From Pedobacter petrophilus (lineage in GTDB: Bacteria; Bacteroidota; Bacteroidia; Sphingobacteriales; Sphingobacteriaceae): 64,000 bases of DNA. The notes beneath the pieces are model-generated. The model saw only the letters and a list, made by a program, of their open reading frames with translations, was not told the DNA's origin and searched no databases. The translations under genes and the position numbers were made by a program. Where the stretch lies: positions 95,469 through 159,468 of the forward strand of contig NZ_WKKH01000009.1 of the NCBI RefSeq assembly GCF_009674725.1, read 5' to 3'. Positions 48,640-57,493 of this stretch are shown one piece after another; position 1 is the first letter of the stretch, and every line of letters starts with the position of its first letter.

Positions 48640-49674
48640 ATGTTTAACCGACGAAAATTCATTAAAGCCTCTGCCCTTTCTGCAGGCTTATTGGCTATTG
48701 ATAAAAGCAGCATGGCTGATGCCCTTCCAGCGAAATCTCAATCTGCTAAAAATCTACCTATTGTAATCTCAACCTGGGATTTTGGAATTGCTGCAAATGC
48801 AGATGCCTGGAAAGTGCTTTCCAAAGGTGGAAGATCTTTAGACGCTGTGGAACAAGGAGTTTGGGTTCCGGAGGCCGATGAAAAAAATCAAACAGTTGGT
48901 TACGGTGGTTTGCCGGATAGAGATGGCAAAGTTACTTTAGATGCCTGCATTATGGATGAATTAGGAAATTGCGGTGCTGTTTTAGCTTTGGAACACATTA
49001 AACATCCCATTTCCGTAGCCCGTAAAGTGATGGAAAAAACGCCCCATGTAATGTTAGCCGGAGATGGTGCCTTGCAATTTGCTTTGGAACAGGGTTTTAA
49101 AAAAGAGAACCTGCTAACCCCATCAAGTGAAAAGGCCTGGAAAGACTGGTTAAAAACTGCTAAGTATGAACCGGTAATGAACATTGAAAACAAGCGTTAT
49201 GACCAGGCTGCACCTCAAAAATTACCGGGAAACCAGTATAACCATGATACCATCGGGATGCTTGCAATTGATGCAAAAGGAAATATTTCCGGTGCATGTA
49301 CCACCAGCGGAATGGCTTATAAGCTTCATGGCAGAATTGGCGATAGTCCGATTATTGGTGCGGGTTTATATGTCGACAATGAAGTAGGCGGTGCTACATC
49401 AACAGGTGTAGGTGAAGAGGTAGTGAGGAATGTTGGCTCATTTTTAGTGGTGGAGCTAATGCGGCAAGGTTATGCACCTGAAGCAGCTTGTAAAGAGGCA
49501 GTAATGCGGATTATTAAGAAAAAACCGGAGACTGCTAAAAATATTCAGGTAGGGTTTCTGGCCATAAATAAAAAAGGCGAATATGGCGCTTATGCCATCC
49601 AACAGGGTTTCAGTTATGCCGTTTGCAATGCTGAAAAGCAAGATTTGTTGATTAAAGGAAAGAGCTATTATTAA
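48640..49674 (+). CDS. glycosylasparaginase (Ntn-hydrolase)
   Basis: N4-(beta-N-acetylglucosaminyl)-L-asparaginase, which cleaves GlcNAc-Asn from degraded N-glycoproteins. The 344 residues open with a Tat-like signal (NRRKFIKASALSAGLLA), so the enzyme is exported. The autoproteolytic site is Asp-Thr in YNHDTIGMLAIDAKG; the new N-terminal Thr is the nucleophile. Other family motifs: CTTSGMAYKLHGRIGDSPIIGAGLY and GATSTGVGEEVVRNVGSFLVVELM. It lies 21 bases after the omega-amidase. It may help use host or environmental glycans. Confidence 0.94.
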   Translation: MFNRRKFIKASALSAGLLAIDKSSMADALPAKSQSAKNLPIVISTWDFGIAANADAWKVLSKGGRSLDAVEQGVWVPEADEKNQTVGYGGLPDRDGKVTLDACIMDELGNCGAVLALEHIKHPISVARKVMEKTPHVMLAGDGALQFALEQGFKKENLLTPSSEKAWKDWLKTAKYEPVMNIENKRYDQAAPQKLPGNQYNHDTIGMLAIDAKGNISGACTTSGMAYKLHGRIGDSPIIGAGLYVDNEVGGATSTGVGEEVVRNVGSFLVVELMRQGYAPEAACKEAVMRIIKKKPETAKNIQVGFLAINKKGEYGAYAIQQGFSYAVCNAEKQDLLIKGKSYY

Positions 49675-49711
49675 ATCAGGGAAACAATTTAATTATCTTA
49701 TTTATTAAATA

Positions 49712-50587
49712 ATGGGTTTATTATCTAAAATTTTTGGCAAAAAGAATGTTGCAGAGCGCACCGGAGAACCAACACTGATTTACGTGCCGAATGAAGATGA
49801 AAAAATGATCTGGGCGATTGAAAAAGCCAACCTCACGCTTTGGTATTTTGAAGAAAGTTTAATGCAACCCAAACCGGAGCAAACGTATTTTTCAGTCAAA
49901 GTCCGCATTATGGATGGCGATATTGGCGAGCATATCTGGCTTACCCAACCTAATTTTGATGAATACGGAAACTTATTTGGTGTAGTTGGTAATGTGCCCG
50001 TTGATGTTACAACCGTTAAATTGGATCAAAAAATCGGCGTCGATAGAAATTATATTTCAGACTGGATGATCATCGAACAAGGTAGACTCATTGGTGGTTA
50101 TACCATCAGGGCGATCAGAGATGGTATTCCTGATGCAGAGAAAGCACAATTCGACGAAAGTATAGGTATTTATATTGATGAAGGTATTGACCATTTTAAA
50201 GTAAATTTTGAAACACCTGAAGGCGCAATACTGTCGCTGGAAAGAGCCTTTGACAATGAAGATCTGGATGCTGCATTGGCCTGTAAAGACTTCCATGAAG
50301 AAGCAAAAGTGATGCTTTCTGCGATGAAAATGGATTTCGATCAGGAGATTATTTCCAGTACTGCTGAAGTTCTGGAGTTATCTTTCATTAATAATATAAA
50401 CGAAAATGGCTTTCCTAAATTTGCCGATCTTCAGAATGCATTTCCAGTTAGAGCGCAAATCGATGAAGACCATTATTTAATTACAGAAGTCTGCTGGTTT
50501 CCGGATGGCGGGATATCCATTCAGAAACTGAATACCTACAAATCAGCCTCAGGCTGGAAAGTTCTAGGTCCGGTAAATGAAGAATAA
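49712..50587 (+). CDS. DUF2314 (YegJ-like) domain protein
   Basis: The 291 residues start MGLLSKIFGKK, a basic amphipathic lead, then a DUF2314 domain (about 28-140) with MIWAIEKANLTLWYFEESL, YFSVKVRIMDGDIGEHIWLTQ and DRNYISDWMIIEQGRLIGGYTIRA. The second half (about 150-290) is an unassigned alpha/beta region with FETPEGAILSLERAFDNEDLDAALACKDF. The function of DUF2314 is unknown. It overlaps or abuts the cutC start and follows the glycosylasparaginase, so a shared transcript is likely. Confidence 0.85.
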   Translation: MGLLSKIFGKKNVAERTGEPTLIYVPNEDEKMIWAIEKANLTLWYFEESLMQPKPEQTYFSVKVRIMDGDIGEHIWLTQPNFDEYGNLFGVVGNVPVDVTTVKLDQKIGVDRNYISDWMIIEQGRLIGGYTIRAIRDGIPDAEKAQFDESIGIYIDEGIDHFKVNFETPEGAILSLERAFDNEDLDAALACKDFHEEAKVMLSAMKMDFDQEIISSTAEVLELSFINNINENGFPKFADLQNAFPVRAQIDEDHYLITEVCWFPDGGISIQKLNTYKSASGWKVLGPVNEE

Positions 50588-50591
50588 AAAC

Positions 50592-51335
50592 ATGTCAGGT
50601 ATTTTAGAAGTATGTGCTAATTCATACGCATCTGCGTTAGCCGCACAAAATGGTGGTGCTAAACGGGTAGAATTTTGTGATAATTTAGCCGAAGGCGGAA
50701 CTACCCCAAGTTACGGTCAGATCATCTTAGCTAAAAGAAACTTATCCATAGCAGTTTGGCCAATTATTCGTCCGCGGGGTGGTGATTTTTTATATTCAGA
50801 TCTGGAGTTTGACTTAATGTTAGAGGATATAAAAGCTTGTAAATCTTTAAATTGCGAAGGTATTGTAATTGGAATTCTTAATGCTGACGGCACCATTGAT
50901 AAAGAACGATGTAAAACATTGATTGAATTGGCAAAACCAATGCCAGTAGCTTTTCACAGGGCTTTTGACATGAGCAATGACATGGAAAAGGCGTTAGAAG
51001 ACCTGATAGCACTTGGAATTGTCCGGGTGTTATCTTCAGGAGGTGCAACTTCTGCCTTCTCCGGAATAGAGCAGCTATCTAAATTGATCAAACAAGCAAA
51101 CGGACGAATCACAATCATGCCAGGTGCCGGTATCAACGCCGGAAATATTCAAGCCATTTATACGGAAACAGGTGCAACCGAATTTCACGCATCAGCAAAG
51201 GTTTTTGTAGATAGTAAGATGGTTTACCGTAATAATGCGGCAAAAATGGGAAGTATTGAAGATGAATATCGATACGAACTTACATCTGAAGATAAAGTAA
51301 AGGAACTTGTTCAGGCAATCGAAACATTTAATTAA
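50592..51335 (+). CDS. cutC: CutC-family copper homeostasis protein
   Basis: TIM-barrel protein of 247 residues from the ATG at 50592; I prefer this start because LEVCANSYASALAAQNGGAKRVEFC begins three residues later as in E. coli CutC. The ATG at 50577 is in frame and overlaps the previous gene by 11 bases. Family motifs: DNLAEGGTTPSYG, PIIRPRGGDFLYSDLEFDLM, AFHRAFDMSNDMEKALEDL, LSSGG and MPGAGINAGNIQAI. Its role in copper is inferred from genetics in E. coli and is disputed; a hydrolase role is possible. Confidence 0.92.
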   Translation: MSGILEVCANSYASALAAQNGGAKRVEFCDNLAEGGTTPSYGQIILAKRNLSIAVWPIIRPRGGDFLYSDLEFDLMLEDIKACKSLNCEGIVIGILNADGTIDKERCKTLIELAKPMPVAFHRAFDMSNDMEKALEDLIALGIVRVLSSGGATSAFSGIEQLSKLIKQANGRITIMPGAGINAGNIQAIYTETGATEFHASAKVFVDSKMVYRNNAAKMGSIEDEYRYELTSEDKVKELVQAIETFN

Positions 51336-51401
51336 GAATCCATTACGTCCTGTAGCTCCTGCTATTTTGATATGTTAATCTTTGAATGATAATGATCTAT
51401 C

Positions 51402-51448
51402 AGCTTTGACAACTTTAATAGTGCTATAGAAAGAAAGTTGTCAAAGCT
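51402..51448. repeat. perfect 15-bp inverted repeat, AGCTTTGACAACTTT type
   Basis: AGCTTTGACAACTTT (51402-51416) and its exact complement (51434-51448) enclose a 17-base loop between the convergent cutC and DUF983 genes. No T tract follows, so it is more likely a dispersed palindrome or a processing stem than a classical terminator. Confidence 0.75.
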
Positions 51449-51511
51449 AACGGATGTGTTGAAACCTTTATAACATTAAATTACACATCATCATTCTATT
51501 ATCCTGATTTT

Positions 51512-51919
51512 TTAAACTTCTTTCACAAGATCTCCACTGCCAGGTACATAGTGCAAACCCGGGGTTAGGTAATGTAATAAAACCACTCTGGAATACCGGT
51601 AGTTTATAGGCGAACAGAGTAATACTCCAAAAAGAATAATCCCAACATAATACCACAAATTTTCATAAATAAGTGGTAAACCTAAAACGTATGAAGCCAC
51701 ACCGATCGAAATGATTTCTGCAACGTTCATGGCGTAACTCACAAACATGGCAACATAGAAAAAGCCTGGCTCGCGCTCAAACTTCAGGTTGCAATGAGGA
51801 CAATATATATTCGTTTTTTGTAATTTGTAGGAATACGCACTACCTGTAAAAATTTCTCCTTTGCGGCAACGTGGACATTTACATTGAATAAACGCTTGAA
51901 AACTTGATAATTCAGCCAT
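51512..51919 (-). CDS. DUF983 membrane protein
   Basis: The 135 residues have an N-terminal zinc-ribbon-like part with two CxxC pairs (CKCPRCRKGEIF and YCPHCNLKFEREPGFFY) and two hydrophobic helices (about 57-80, 85-105). The DUF983 family has this layout and is sometimes near cytochrome oxidase genes, which are not in this window. Function is unknown. It is a single gene. Confidence 0.88.
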   Translation of the reverse strand: MAELSSFQAFIQCKCPRCRKGEIFTGSAYSYKLQKTNIYCPHCNLKFEREPGFFYVAMFVSYAMNVAEIISIGVASYVLGLPLIYENLWYYVGIILFGVLLCSPINYRYSRVVLLHYLTPGLHYVPGSGDLVKEV

Positions 51920-52017
51920 TTTTGTATTATTTAATCATACAAATTTACTACTAAAAGCCTCGCGCCTTTATGATCTGGATCATGTTTTACAGGCACTTCA
52001 GGCAGTGCCAATCTTTA

Positions 52018-52602
52018 TTACATTCCTCGTACAATCTTCCCTTTAACCATAAAGATCAGCCCTTTTGATGAAAGCAGCTTTACCCCTCTAATCACGGTTT
52101 CTACACGTAAGCCCGTCATATCTGCAAGTTCCTGCCGTGTAAATCTTAGTGCATTTCCCACTTCAACATCGGCAAGTAAATAATTAATCAAGGTAAGCAG
52201 GCGGTGTTCAGCTTTTTCGTTGGCTAACTCTTCCAGCATCATCGATTTATAAAATAACCGGTTGCTCAGCGTTTTAATGAGCGCCATGCTAAAATCAGGT
52301 TCTTCCTCAATCAATAAAAAGAAACCATCTTTCGCCACCTGGATAATTTCCGAATCCTTATTTACAATCGTATAAGCAAGATAAGGCCGGTTAATTAGTA
52401 ATGCAGGTTCGCCAAAGTACTGGCCTGCTTTAAATACCCCCTGAATAAATTCCTTTCCTTCATCACTGATGGTAACCATGCGTACTTCGCCGGTTTTTAT
52501 GAAATAAACATTCTTGGGCTGCATGCCCGGTTCATATATAATTGAATCTTTTCTGAACTTCTTTACAGCAAACCCTTTTTCAATAAGCCTACGGATTTCC
52601 AT
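52018..52602 (-). CDS. Crp/Fnr-family transcriptional regulator
   Basis: The 194 residues have a cyclic-nucleotide-binding-like N-domain (about 12-110) with the KDSIIYEPGMQPKNVYFIKTGEVRM and GQYFGEPALLINRPYLAY segments, and a C-terminal HTH (about 145-185) TRQELADMTGLRVETVIRGVKLLSSKG. The Cys cluster of Fnr is absent, so oxygen sensing by Fe-S is unlikely. It starts 26 bases after the ddl stop on the same strand and may be co-transcribed. Ligand and targets are unknown. Confidence 0.9.
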   Translation of the reverse strand: MEIRRLIEKGFAVKKFRKDSIIYEPGMQPKNVYFIKTGEVRMVTISDEGKEFIQGVFKAGQYFGEPALLINRPYLAYTIVNKDSEIIQVAKDGFFLLIEEEPDFSMALIKTLSNRLFYKSMMLEELANEKAEHRLLTLINYLLADVEVGNALRFTRQELADMTGLRVETVIRGVKLLSSKGLIFMVKGKIVRGM

Positions 52603-52628
52603 CAGATTAATAATTTCGGATATTGGGG

Positions 52629-53615
52629 TTAACCAATGGTTTCTTTCAATAAACTCGTGTAAAATGCTTTCAAAGAAATACCCATCGCCGCAACTTGTTG
52701 AGGAATAAAACTGGTAGCTGTTTGCCCCGGGATCGTATTAATTTCTATGAAATAAAAGTTACCGGTTTCATATTCAAGAAAATAATCAATGCGAACAATC
52801 CCCCTGCAGTTTAATTTTTTATAAATATCCTTCACAATCCGGTGAACCCTTTCATATTCTTCATTGCTCATATTTCCCGGTGTAATTTCTTCCGTAGCAC
52901 CAGGGGTATATTTTGCTTCAAAATCAAAAAATTCATTGGCGGGAATCACTTCAGTGGTTGGTAAAACGGTCACCTCACCCTGTGCTTTAAATACACCAAT
53001 AGAAAATTCTCTTCCACTTACAAACTCTTCTATCAATACTTGATTATCTTCTTTGAATGCTTTATCAAGAGCAGTTTCCAGGTCATCTGCATGTTTCACT
53101 TTAGTCATGCCAATACTGCTGCCCCCACTGTTTGGCTTGATGAAATAGGGTAATTTCAGGTCTTTTTTAATTTCATCAATATGGTAGTTTCCATCTTTAA
53201 AAATCTGGATTGATTTAGCGGTAAACAATTCATCAATTCCACTTACAATCGCTTTTGTATAACCTTTATTCATGGTAATGGAAGAGGTCAGGGCATCACA
53301 GGTAGTGTACGGAATTTGCAACATGTCAAAATACCCTTGTAACTTTCCATCTTCACCCGGCGAACCGTGGATAGCAATAAAAACACCATCAAATTTTATC
53401 TTCTTTCCTTCCAGCGTTAAAGAAAAATCATTTCTATTAATTTCAATTTTTACAGAATCCGCAGGCTCATAAAACCAGCTGTGATCATTGAGCATAATTT
53501 TATAAACATCGTATAAATCGGCATCTAAATTTTGTGCTATAGTGGCTGCGCTTTTTACTGAAACAACCCATTCACCTGTGGTACCGCCTGTTAACAGGGC
53601 AATCGTTTTCTTCAT
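52629..53615 (-). CDS. ddl: D-alanine--D-alanine ligase
   Basis: ATP-grasp enzyme making the D-Ala-D-Ala dipeptide of peptidoglycan. The 328 residues show IALLTGGTTGEWVVSVKSA (N-domain), AIHGSPGEDGKLQGYFDML, the ATP-grasp loop FIKPNSGGSSIGMTKVKHADDL and the metal/dipeptide region RIDYFLE...FYFIEINTIPGQTATSFIPQQ. The N-terminal glycine-rich loop and the Tyr/Ser triad positions look intact. It is divergent from the PASTA-mltG genes, so envelope genes cluster here. Confidence 0.95.
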   Translation of the reverse strand: MKKTIALLTGGTTGEWVVSVKSAATIAQNLDADLYDVYKIMLNDHSWFYEPADSVKIEINRNDFSLTLEGKKIKFDGVFIAIHGSPGEDGKLQGYFDMLQIPYTTCDALTSSITMNKGYTKAIVSGIDELFTAKSIQIFKDGNYHIDEIKKDLKLPYFIKPNSGGSSIGMTKVKHADDLETALDKAFKEDNQVLIEEFVSGREFSIGVFKAQGEVTVLPTTEVIPANEFFDFEAKYTPGATEEITPGNMSNEEYERVHRIVKDIYKKLNCRGIVRIDYFLEYETGNFYFIEINTIPGQTATSFIPQQVAAMGISLKAFYTSLLKETIG

Positions 53616-53674
53616 TGTGAAAATCCTTAATTATAAATTGAAATTGATTGTAAATATATCCTCAAAAATATAAA

Positions 53675-53682
53675 TATCTTTG
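53675..53682 (+). promoter_or_regulatory. candidate -7 box upstream of the PASTA gene
   Basis: TATCTTTG fits the TAnnTTTG consensus exactly in the 213-base divergent gap between ddl and the PASTA gene. A GATTG tract 24 bases upstream is a poor -33. The leader would be about 140 bases. Confidence 0.35.
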
Positions 53683-53828
53683 TGCAAAGTTTAATTATTG
53701 ACGAATAGAATTGTTAATGAACGAAGTATTTAATGGTGTGATTATTGTTAACGAAATGCCGGAAATAATTCATTAACTCATTAATGATTACATTTGAGTT
53801 GTACGCATAACCCCAGAATTTAACATTC

Positions 53829-54599
53829 ATGTCTAAATTTATAGATTATTTAAAAACAAAATCCTTTAGGAACAACATTTTAGCTGCAGTTTTAACGGTT
53901 GTTGGCCTTCTTCTTATTGCATTTTTCAGCCTTCGGTATTACACCAAACATGGCCAGGGATTAAACGTTCCACTGGTAAAAGGTCTGGCTTTTGAGCAGG
54001 CTGTGCAGAAACTTGAAGATGCGGGTTTAAAATATGAGGTAGATTCTGTCTTCATTATGGATCAGCCGGCCGGAATTGTAATCGATCAGGATCCTGATCC
54101 AAATACTTTTGTAAAAGACAACCGGACAATTTATCTAACCATAAACGCTGGTAAAGTTCCGAATACGAAGTTCCCTGATATTGCTTTCAAAACTTTACGG
54201 GAGGCACAAGCCATTATTGAAAGTTCGCGGTTAAAACTTGGCGACACTACCTATAAACCAGATGTAAGCAGAGATGTAGTCTTGGAAGCGTCTTTCGGAG
54301 GGCAACCTATTCAGCCGGGAGATATTATTCCTGTCGGATCGAGAATTAACCTGGTGCTTGGCGATGGCCAGGGTAACCAGGAGGTTGATGTTCCACAATT
54401 GGTTGGCCTAACTGTAGATGAAGCTAAATTTAGTCTAAAAGGTTCTAATTTAAGCCTGGGGAATATTCTCTATGATGGTGCAATAACCGACAGTGCCAAT
54501 GCAGTGATTACACAACAGGACCCAATGCCGGTAGATTCGCTGACCAAAGTGGCCATCGGAACGAAAATCAACATTACCTTATCTAATAAACAACAATAA
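53829..54599 (+). CDS. membrane-anchored PASTA-domain protein
   Basis: The 256 residues have a short cytoplasmic N-terminus, one transmembrane helix (about 17-38, NILAAVLTVVGLLLIAFFSL) and three extracytoplasmic PASTA repeats (about 43-110, 115-180, 185-254), each with the VPxLxGLxxxxAxxxLxxxGL pattern (NVPLVKGLAFEQAVQKLEDAGL, DVPQLVGLTVDEAKFSLKGSNL). There is no kinase or penicillin-binding domain. PASTA units bind peptidoglycan fragments, so it may be a cell-wall adaptor. It opens a run with mltG, a thioesterase and YihY. Confidence 0.92.
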   Translation: MSKFIDYLKTKSFRNNILAAVLTVVGLLLIAFFSLRYYTKHGQGLNVPLVKGLAFEQAVQKLEDAGLKYEVDSVFIMDQPAGIVIDQDPDPNTFVKDNRTIYLTINAGKVPNTKFPDIAFKTLREAQAIIESSRLKLGDTTYKPDVSRDVVLEASFGGQPIQPGDIIPVGSRINLVLGDGQGNQEVDVPQLVGLTVDEAKFSLKGSNLSLGNILYDGAITDSANAVITQQDPMPVDSLTKVAIGTKINITLSNKQQ

Positions 54600-54614
54600 T
54601 ACGCCCATCGTAAA

Positions 54615-55670
54615 ATGACTGAGATAGAAAAACAGAAATTGAGTAACGGAAAGAAAATAGCAATTGCCATTGTTACTGTAATTGTGCTGGTTGGCGCTTA
54701 TTTTGCGCTTAACTTTTATAAGGTATATTTTTCTCCAAACGTTACAGAGAATCAGAAATATTTATACATCAAAACCGGAAGTACCTATGATTATTTCCTG
54801 GAGGAATTGAAAAAGAGGGATATGCTAAAAAGCGTCTCATCTTTCGCTACCGCAGCAGAGAAAATGAATTTGTCTGCCAATTTAAAACCCGGCCGTTACC
54901 GTCTTAAAAAAGGAATGACCAACCGGACTTTAATCAATTTAATTAAAGCTGGAAATCAGGAACCGGTAAAGCTTAAGTTCCAGAACATCCGCAAAAAGGA
55001 AAACTTTGCGGCATATTTAGCGAGTAATTTAGAAGCCGATTCGCTCAGCTTTATCAGCGTATTAGATTCCACTGATTTGATTACCAAATATGGCTTCAAT
55101 CAGGATAATATCTACGCCATGTTCATTCCAAACACTTATGAAATGTACTGGAATGTATCTCCGGTTGATTTTTTTGAACGGATGCATAAAGAGTATGATA
55201 AATTCTGGAATGCCGGACGCAAACAAAAAGCTGCAAGCTTAAACCTCACTCCTGCTCAGGTTTATACCCTTGCCTCTATTGTAGATGCTGAAGCATTATA
55301 CGATAAAGAAATGCCAATCATTGCCGGTTTATATTTAAACCGTTTAAATAAAGGCATTTTATTACAAGCTGATCCAACGGTGATATTTGCAAACAATGAT
55401 TTTACAGTAAAAAGGGTTACAGGTAAGTTATTGCAGGTACAGTCGTTATATAACACATACAAATATGCCGGCTTACCTCCGGGGCCCATTATGATGCCAA
55501 GTATCAGTGCCATTGATGCGGTATTGAACAGGCAGGAAAATAATTACATTTACATGTGTGCAAAGGAAGATTTTTCCGGATACCACAATTTTGCGGAGAC
55601 GAAAGCACAGCATGAGATTAATGCAAAAAAATATCGCGAGGCGCTTAACAAGAAAAATATATTTAGATAA
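54615..55670 (+). CDS. mltG: endolytic transglycosylase MltG
   Basis: Cleaves nascent glycan strands at the membrane and so sets their length. The 351 residues have an N-terminal membrane anchor (about 14-34), a LysM-like region (YIKTGSTYDYFLEELKKRDML, LKPGRYRLKKGMTNRTLINLIKAG) and the YceG catalytic domain with ASIVDAEALYDKEMPIIAGLYLNRL (catalytic Glu), LQADPTVIFA, YNTYKYAGLPPGPIMMPS and HNFAETKAQHEINAKKYR. All family motifs are present. Its stop overlaps the next start by one base. Confidence 0.95.
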   Translation: MTEIEKQKLSNGKKIAIAIVTVIVLVGAYFALNFYKVYFSPNVTENQKYLYIKTGSTYDYFLEELKKRDMLKSVSSFATAAEKMNLSANLKPGRYRLKKGMTNRTLINLIKAGNQEPVKLKFQNIRKKENFAAYLASNLEADSLSFISVLDSTDLITKYGFNQDNIYAMFIPNTYEMYWNVSPVDFFERMHKEYDKFWNAGRKQKAASLNLTPAQVYTLASIVDAEALYDKEMPIIAGLYLNRLNKGILLQADPTVIFANNDFTVKRVTGKLLQVQSLYNTYKYAGLPPGPIMMPSISAIDAVLNRQENNYIYMCAKEDFSGYHNFAETKAQHEINAKKYREALNKKNIFR

Positions 55671-56083
55671 TGTTTGTACACGAAACAAAAGTTAAAGTTC
55701 GCTATGCCGAGACAGATCAAATGGGGATCGTTCATCATGCTAATTACGCCCTATATTATGAAATTGCGAGAACAGAATGCTTCGAAGCATCTTCAGGGAT
55801 CACTTATGAATCGATGGAAGCTGATGGCGTAATGCTACCCTTGCTGGAGTTACAGTGTAAATATTTAAAACCTGCTTTTTATAATCAGGTGCTGACCGTT
55901 AAATGTTTGGTGAAAGAATTACCTACCGTTCGCTTAAATGTAGAATACGAAATTTATAACGAAGAAGAACAACTGATTAATATCGGCAAAACTACATTGG
56001 TATTTGTTGATAAATCGACCAGGAAACCATGTCAGCCACCAGCAATTTTTATGGATGGCATTAAACAATATTTTACAGCATAA
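55670..56083 (+). CDS. YbgC/4-hydroxybenzoyl-CoA thioesterase-type protein
   Basis: Hot-dog-fold acyl-CoA thioesterase (137 residues). Visible are VHETKVKVRYAETDQMGIVHHANY with the catalytic Asp in ETDQMG, the helix YALYYEIARTECFEASSGI and the VEYEIYNEEEQLINIGKTTLVFVD strand pair. The substrate is unknown; relatives act on short- or medium-chain or aromatic acyl-CoA. The ATG overlaps the mltG stop (TAATG), so it is translationally coupled to the cell-wall gene. Confidence 0.92.
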   Translation: MFVHETKVKVRYAETDQMGIVHHANYALYYEIARTECFEASSGITYESMEADGVMLPLLELQCKYLKPAFYNQVLTVKCLVKELPTVRLNVEYEIYNEEEQLINIGKTTLVFVDKSTRKPCQPPAIFMDGIKQYFTA

Positions 56084-56086
56084 TTA

Positions 56087-57076
56087 ATGGAATGGTTACA
56101 CAGGCAATTACTACATCTCAGACTTTACTCAAGCTTTATTGAGTGGACGAAGAATTGTGTCTTGCCTGGTTTCAGTCCTTTACCTTTATATACCGTAGCA
56201 ACCTTCTTTTTTCGGGAAATTGGTAAAGATACGCTGGTTAACAAATCATCTTCCCTGGCTTATAGCTTCATGCTGGCCATCTTTCCTGGAATCATTTTCT
56301 TATTCACACTCATTCCTTTTATTCCCATTCATGGTTTCCAGGACCAGTTGCTAAATTTAATTGAGCTGGTTTTGCCTCATAATGCTTATGAGGCCTTTGA
56401 ATCTACACTGAATGATATTGTAAAAAATCAAAATACGGGCTTGTTGTCTTTTGGTTTTCTATCCGCTATATTTTTTGCCACCAACGGGGTGAAAAATTTA
56501 ATGAAAGCATTTAATAAATCTTCCTTAATTATCGAAACCAGGGGATGGATTAAACAACGTCTCATCGCTCTCGCCTTAACCGTATTCATCTGTTTATCGA
56601 TCATTGCTTGCATTACCGCAATGGCTTTAGGCGAAGTTTTATTGAAATACATTAAAGAGGAACTTCACCTTAAGGCCAGTTTGGCTGTTTATGCTATTCA
56701 ATTTACCAGATGGTCATTATTAGCTGCATTGTATTTCATCACCATTTCCATTTTATATCGGTATGGTCCTTCTCATGCCAAGAAATGGAAATTGTTTAGT
56801 GCAGGCTCATGGTTGGCTACAATTCTTGCCTTTCTAACCATTTGGGGATTCTCATTTTACATCAATCACTTTGCGTCTTATAATAAGGTTTACGGTTCCA
56901 TCGGTACTTTAATTGTAGTAATGATCTGGCTTTACCTGAATTCTTTTATTTTACTGATCGGTTTTGAGCTTAATGCCAGCGTTGATGTAAGTAAAAGAAG
57001 TGTGAAAATCATTCGCCCGAATTACAATCTCTTCAAAAAAAGTGATCCTATCGAAGAAAACATCCGGAGAAAATAA
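56087..57076 (+). CDS. YihY/BrkB-family inner-membrane protein
   Basis: The 329 residues have six hydrophobic helices. Family motifs include KDTLVNKSSSLAYSFMLAIFPGIIFLFTLIPF (about 47-78), AIFFATNGVKNLMKAFNKS and RWSLLAALYFITISILYRYGP, with GSWLATILAFLTIWGFSFYINHFASYNKVYGSIGTLIVVMIWLYLNSFILLIGFELNA at the end. The annotation as ribonuclease BN is historical and wrong; the transport or envelope role of the family is unresolved. Last gene of the PASTA-mltG run. Confidence 0.92.
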   Translation: MEWLHRQLLHLRLYSSFIEWTKNCVLPGFSPLPLYTVATFFFREIGKDTLVNKSSSLAYSFMLAIFPGIIFLFTLIPFIPIHGFQDQLLNLIELVLPHNAYEAFESTLNDIVKNQNTGLLSFGFLSAIFFATNGVKNLMKAFNKSSLIIETRGWIKQRLIALALTVFICLSIIACITAMALGEVLLKYIKEELHLKASLAVYAIQFTRWSLLAALYFITISILYRYGPSHAKKWKLFSAGSWLATILAFLTIWGFSFYINHFASYNKVYGSIGTLIVVMIWLYLNSFILLIGFELNASVDVSKRSVKIIRPNYNLFKKSDPIEENIRRK

Positions 57077-57170
57077 TTTTTTCTTCCTCTGTGTTAAGGA
57101 ATTATCAAATTAATATAAAAAAAACGTCAGCGTAGTTTGCAGAATTAACCGGAGTTTGTACTTTTGCACC

Positions 57171-57260
57171 GGAGAGTTGGCAGAGTGGTCGATTGCGGCA
57201 GTCTTGAAAACTGTTGACTTGTTAAAGGGTCCGCGGGTTCGAATCCCCCACTCTCCGCCA
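57171..57260 (+). tRNA. tRNA-Ser (anticodon UGA)
   Basis: A complete class II tRNA: acceptor GGAGAGT (57171-57177) pairs with ACTCTCC (57250-57256), G is the discriminator and CCA (57258-57260) is encoded. The anticodon stem AGTC..GACT-like arm around CTTGAAA gives anticodon TGA, and a long variable arm follows before GGTTCGAATCC. An AAAAACCC/GGGTTTTT stem with T tract lies just downstream. The 3' end is a classical integration site. Confidence 0.95.
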
Positions 57261-57279
57261 AAATGGTATCAAAACCAAC

Positions 57280-57317
57280 AAAAACCCTGCAAATCTTATG
57301 ATTAGTGGGTTTTTTTG
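57280..57317 (+). terminator. candidate terminator of tRNA-Ser
   Basis: AAAAACCC (57280-57287) pairs with GGGTTTTT (57307-57314) across a 19-base loop; T continues to 57316. Confidence 0.6.
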
Positions 57318-57493
57318 TTTTTAGGGCATTCCAAAATATGCACCAATTCACAGTCCGATAGTGAGTGATTAGGTGAGTAAATGGGTAAATCGAAATGACT
57401 CACCGAATTGATTGTAATTATTTGAATTACAACTAGTTCAAGGGATGAACATCTTGTCAAAAAGTACCTGCAAAGCTAAATTTGTAACAATTA

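Noticed and set aside
57236..57260. Second attachment-site copy of the tRNA 3' end within the window
   Set aside because: I read the right-hand 6.7 kb for a repeat of the CCCACTCTCCGCCA end and saw none; the other border, if any, is outside.
57145..57351. 68-codon minus-strand ORF across the tRNA-Ser region
   Set aside because: It overlaps the complete tRNA antisense; its translation (AESGGFEPADP type) is the usual artefact of reading through a tRNA.
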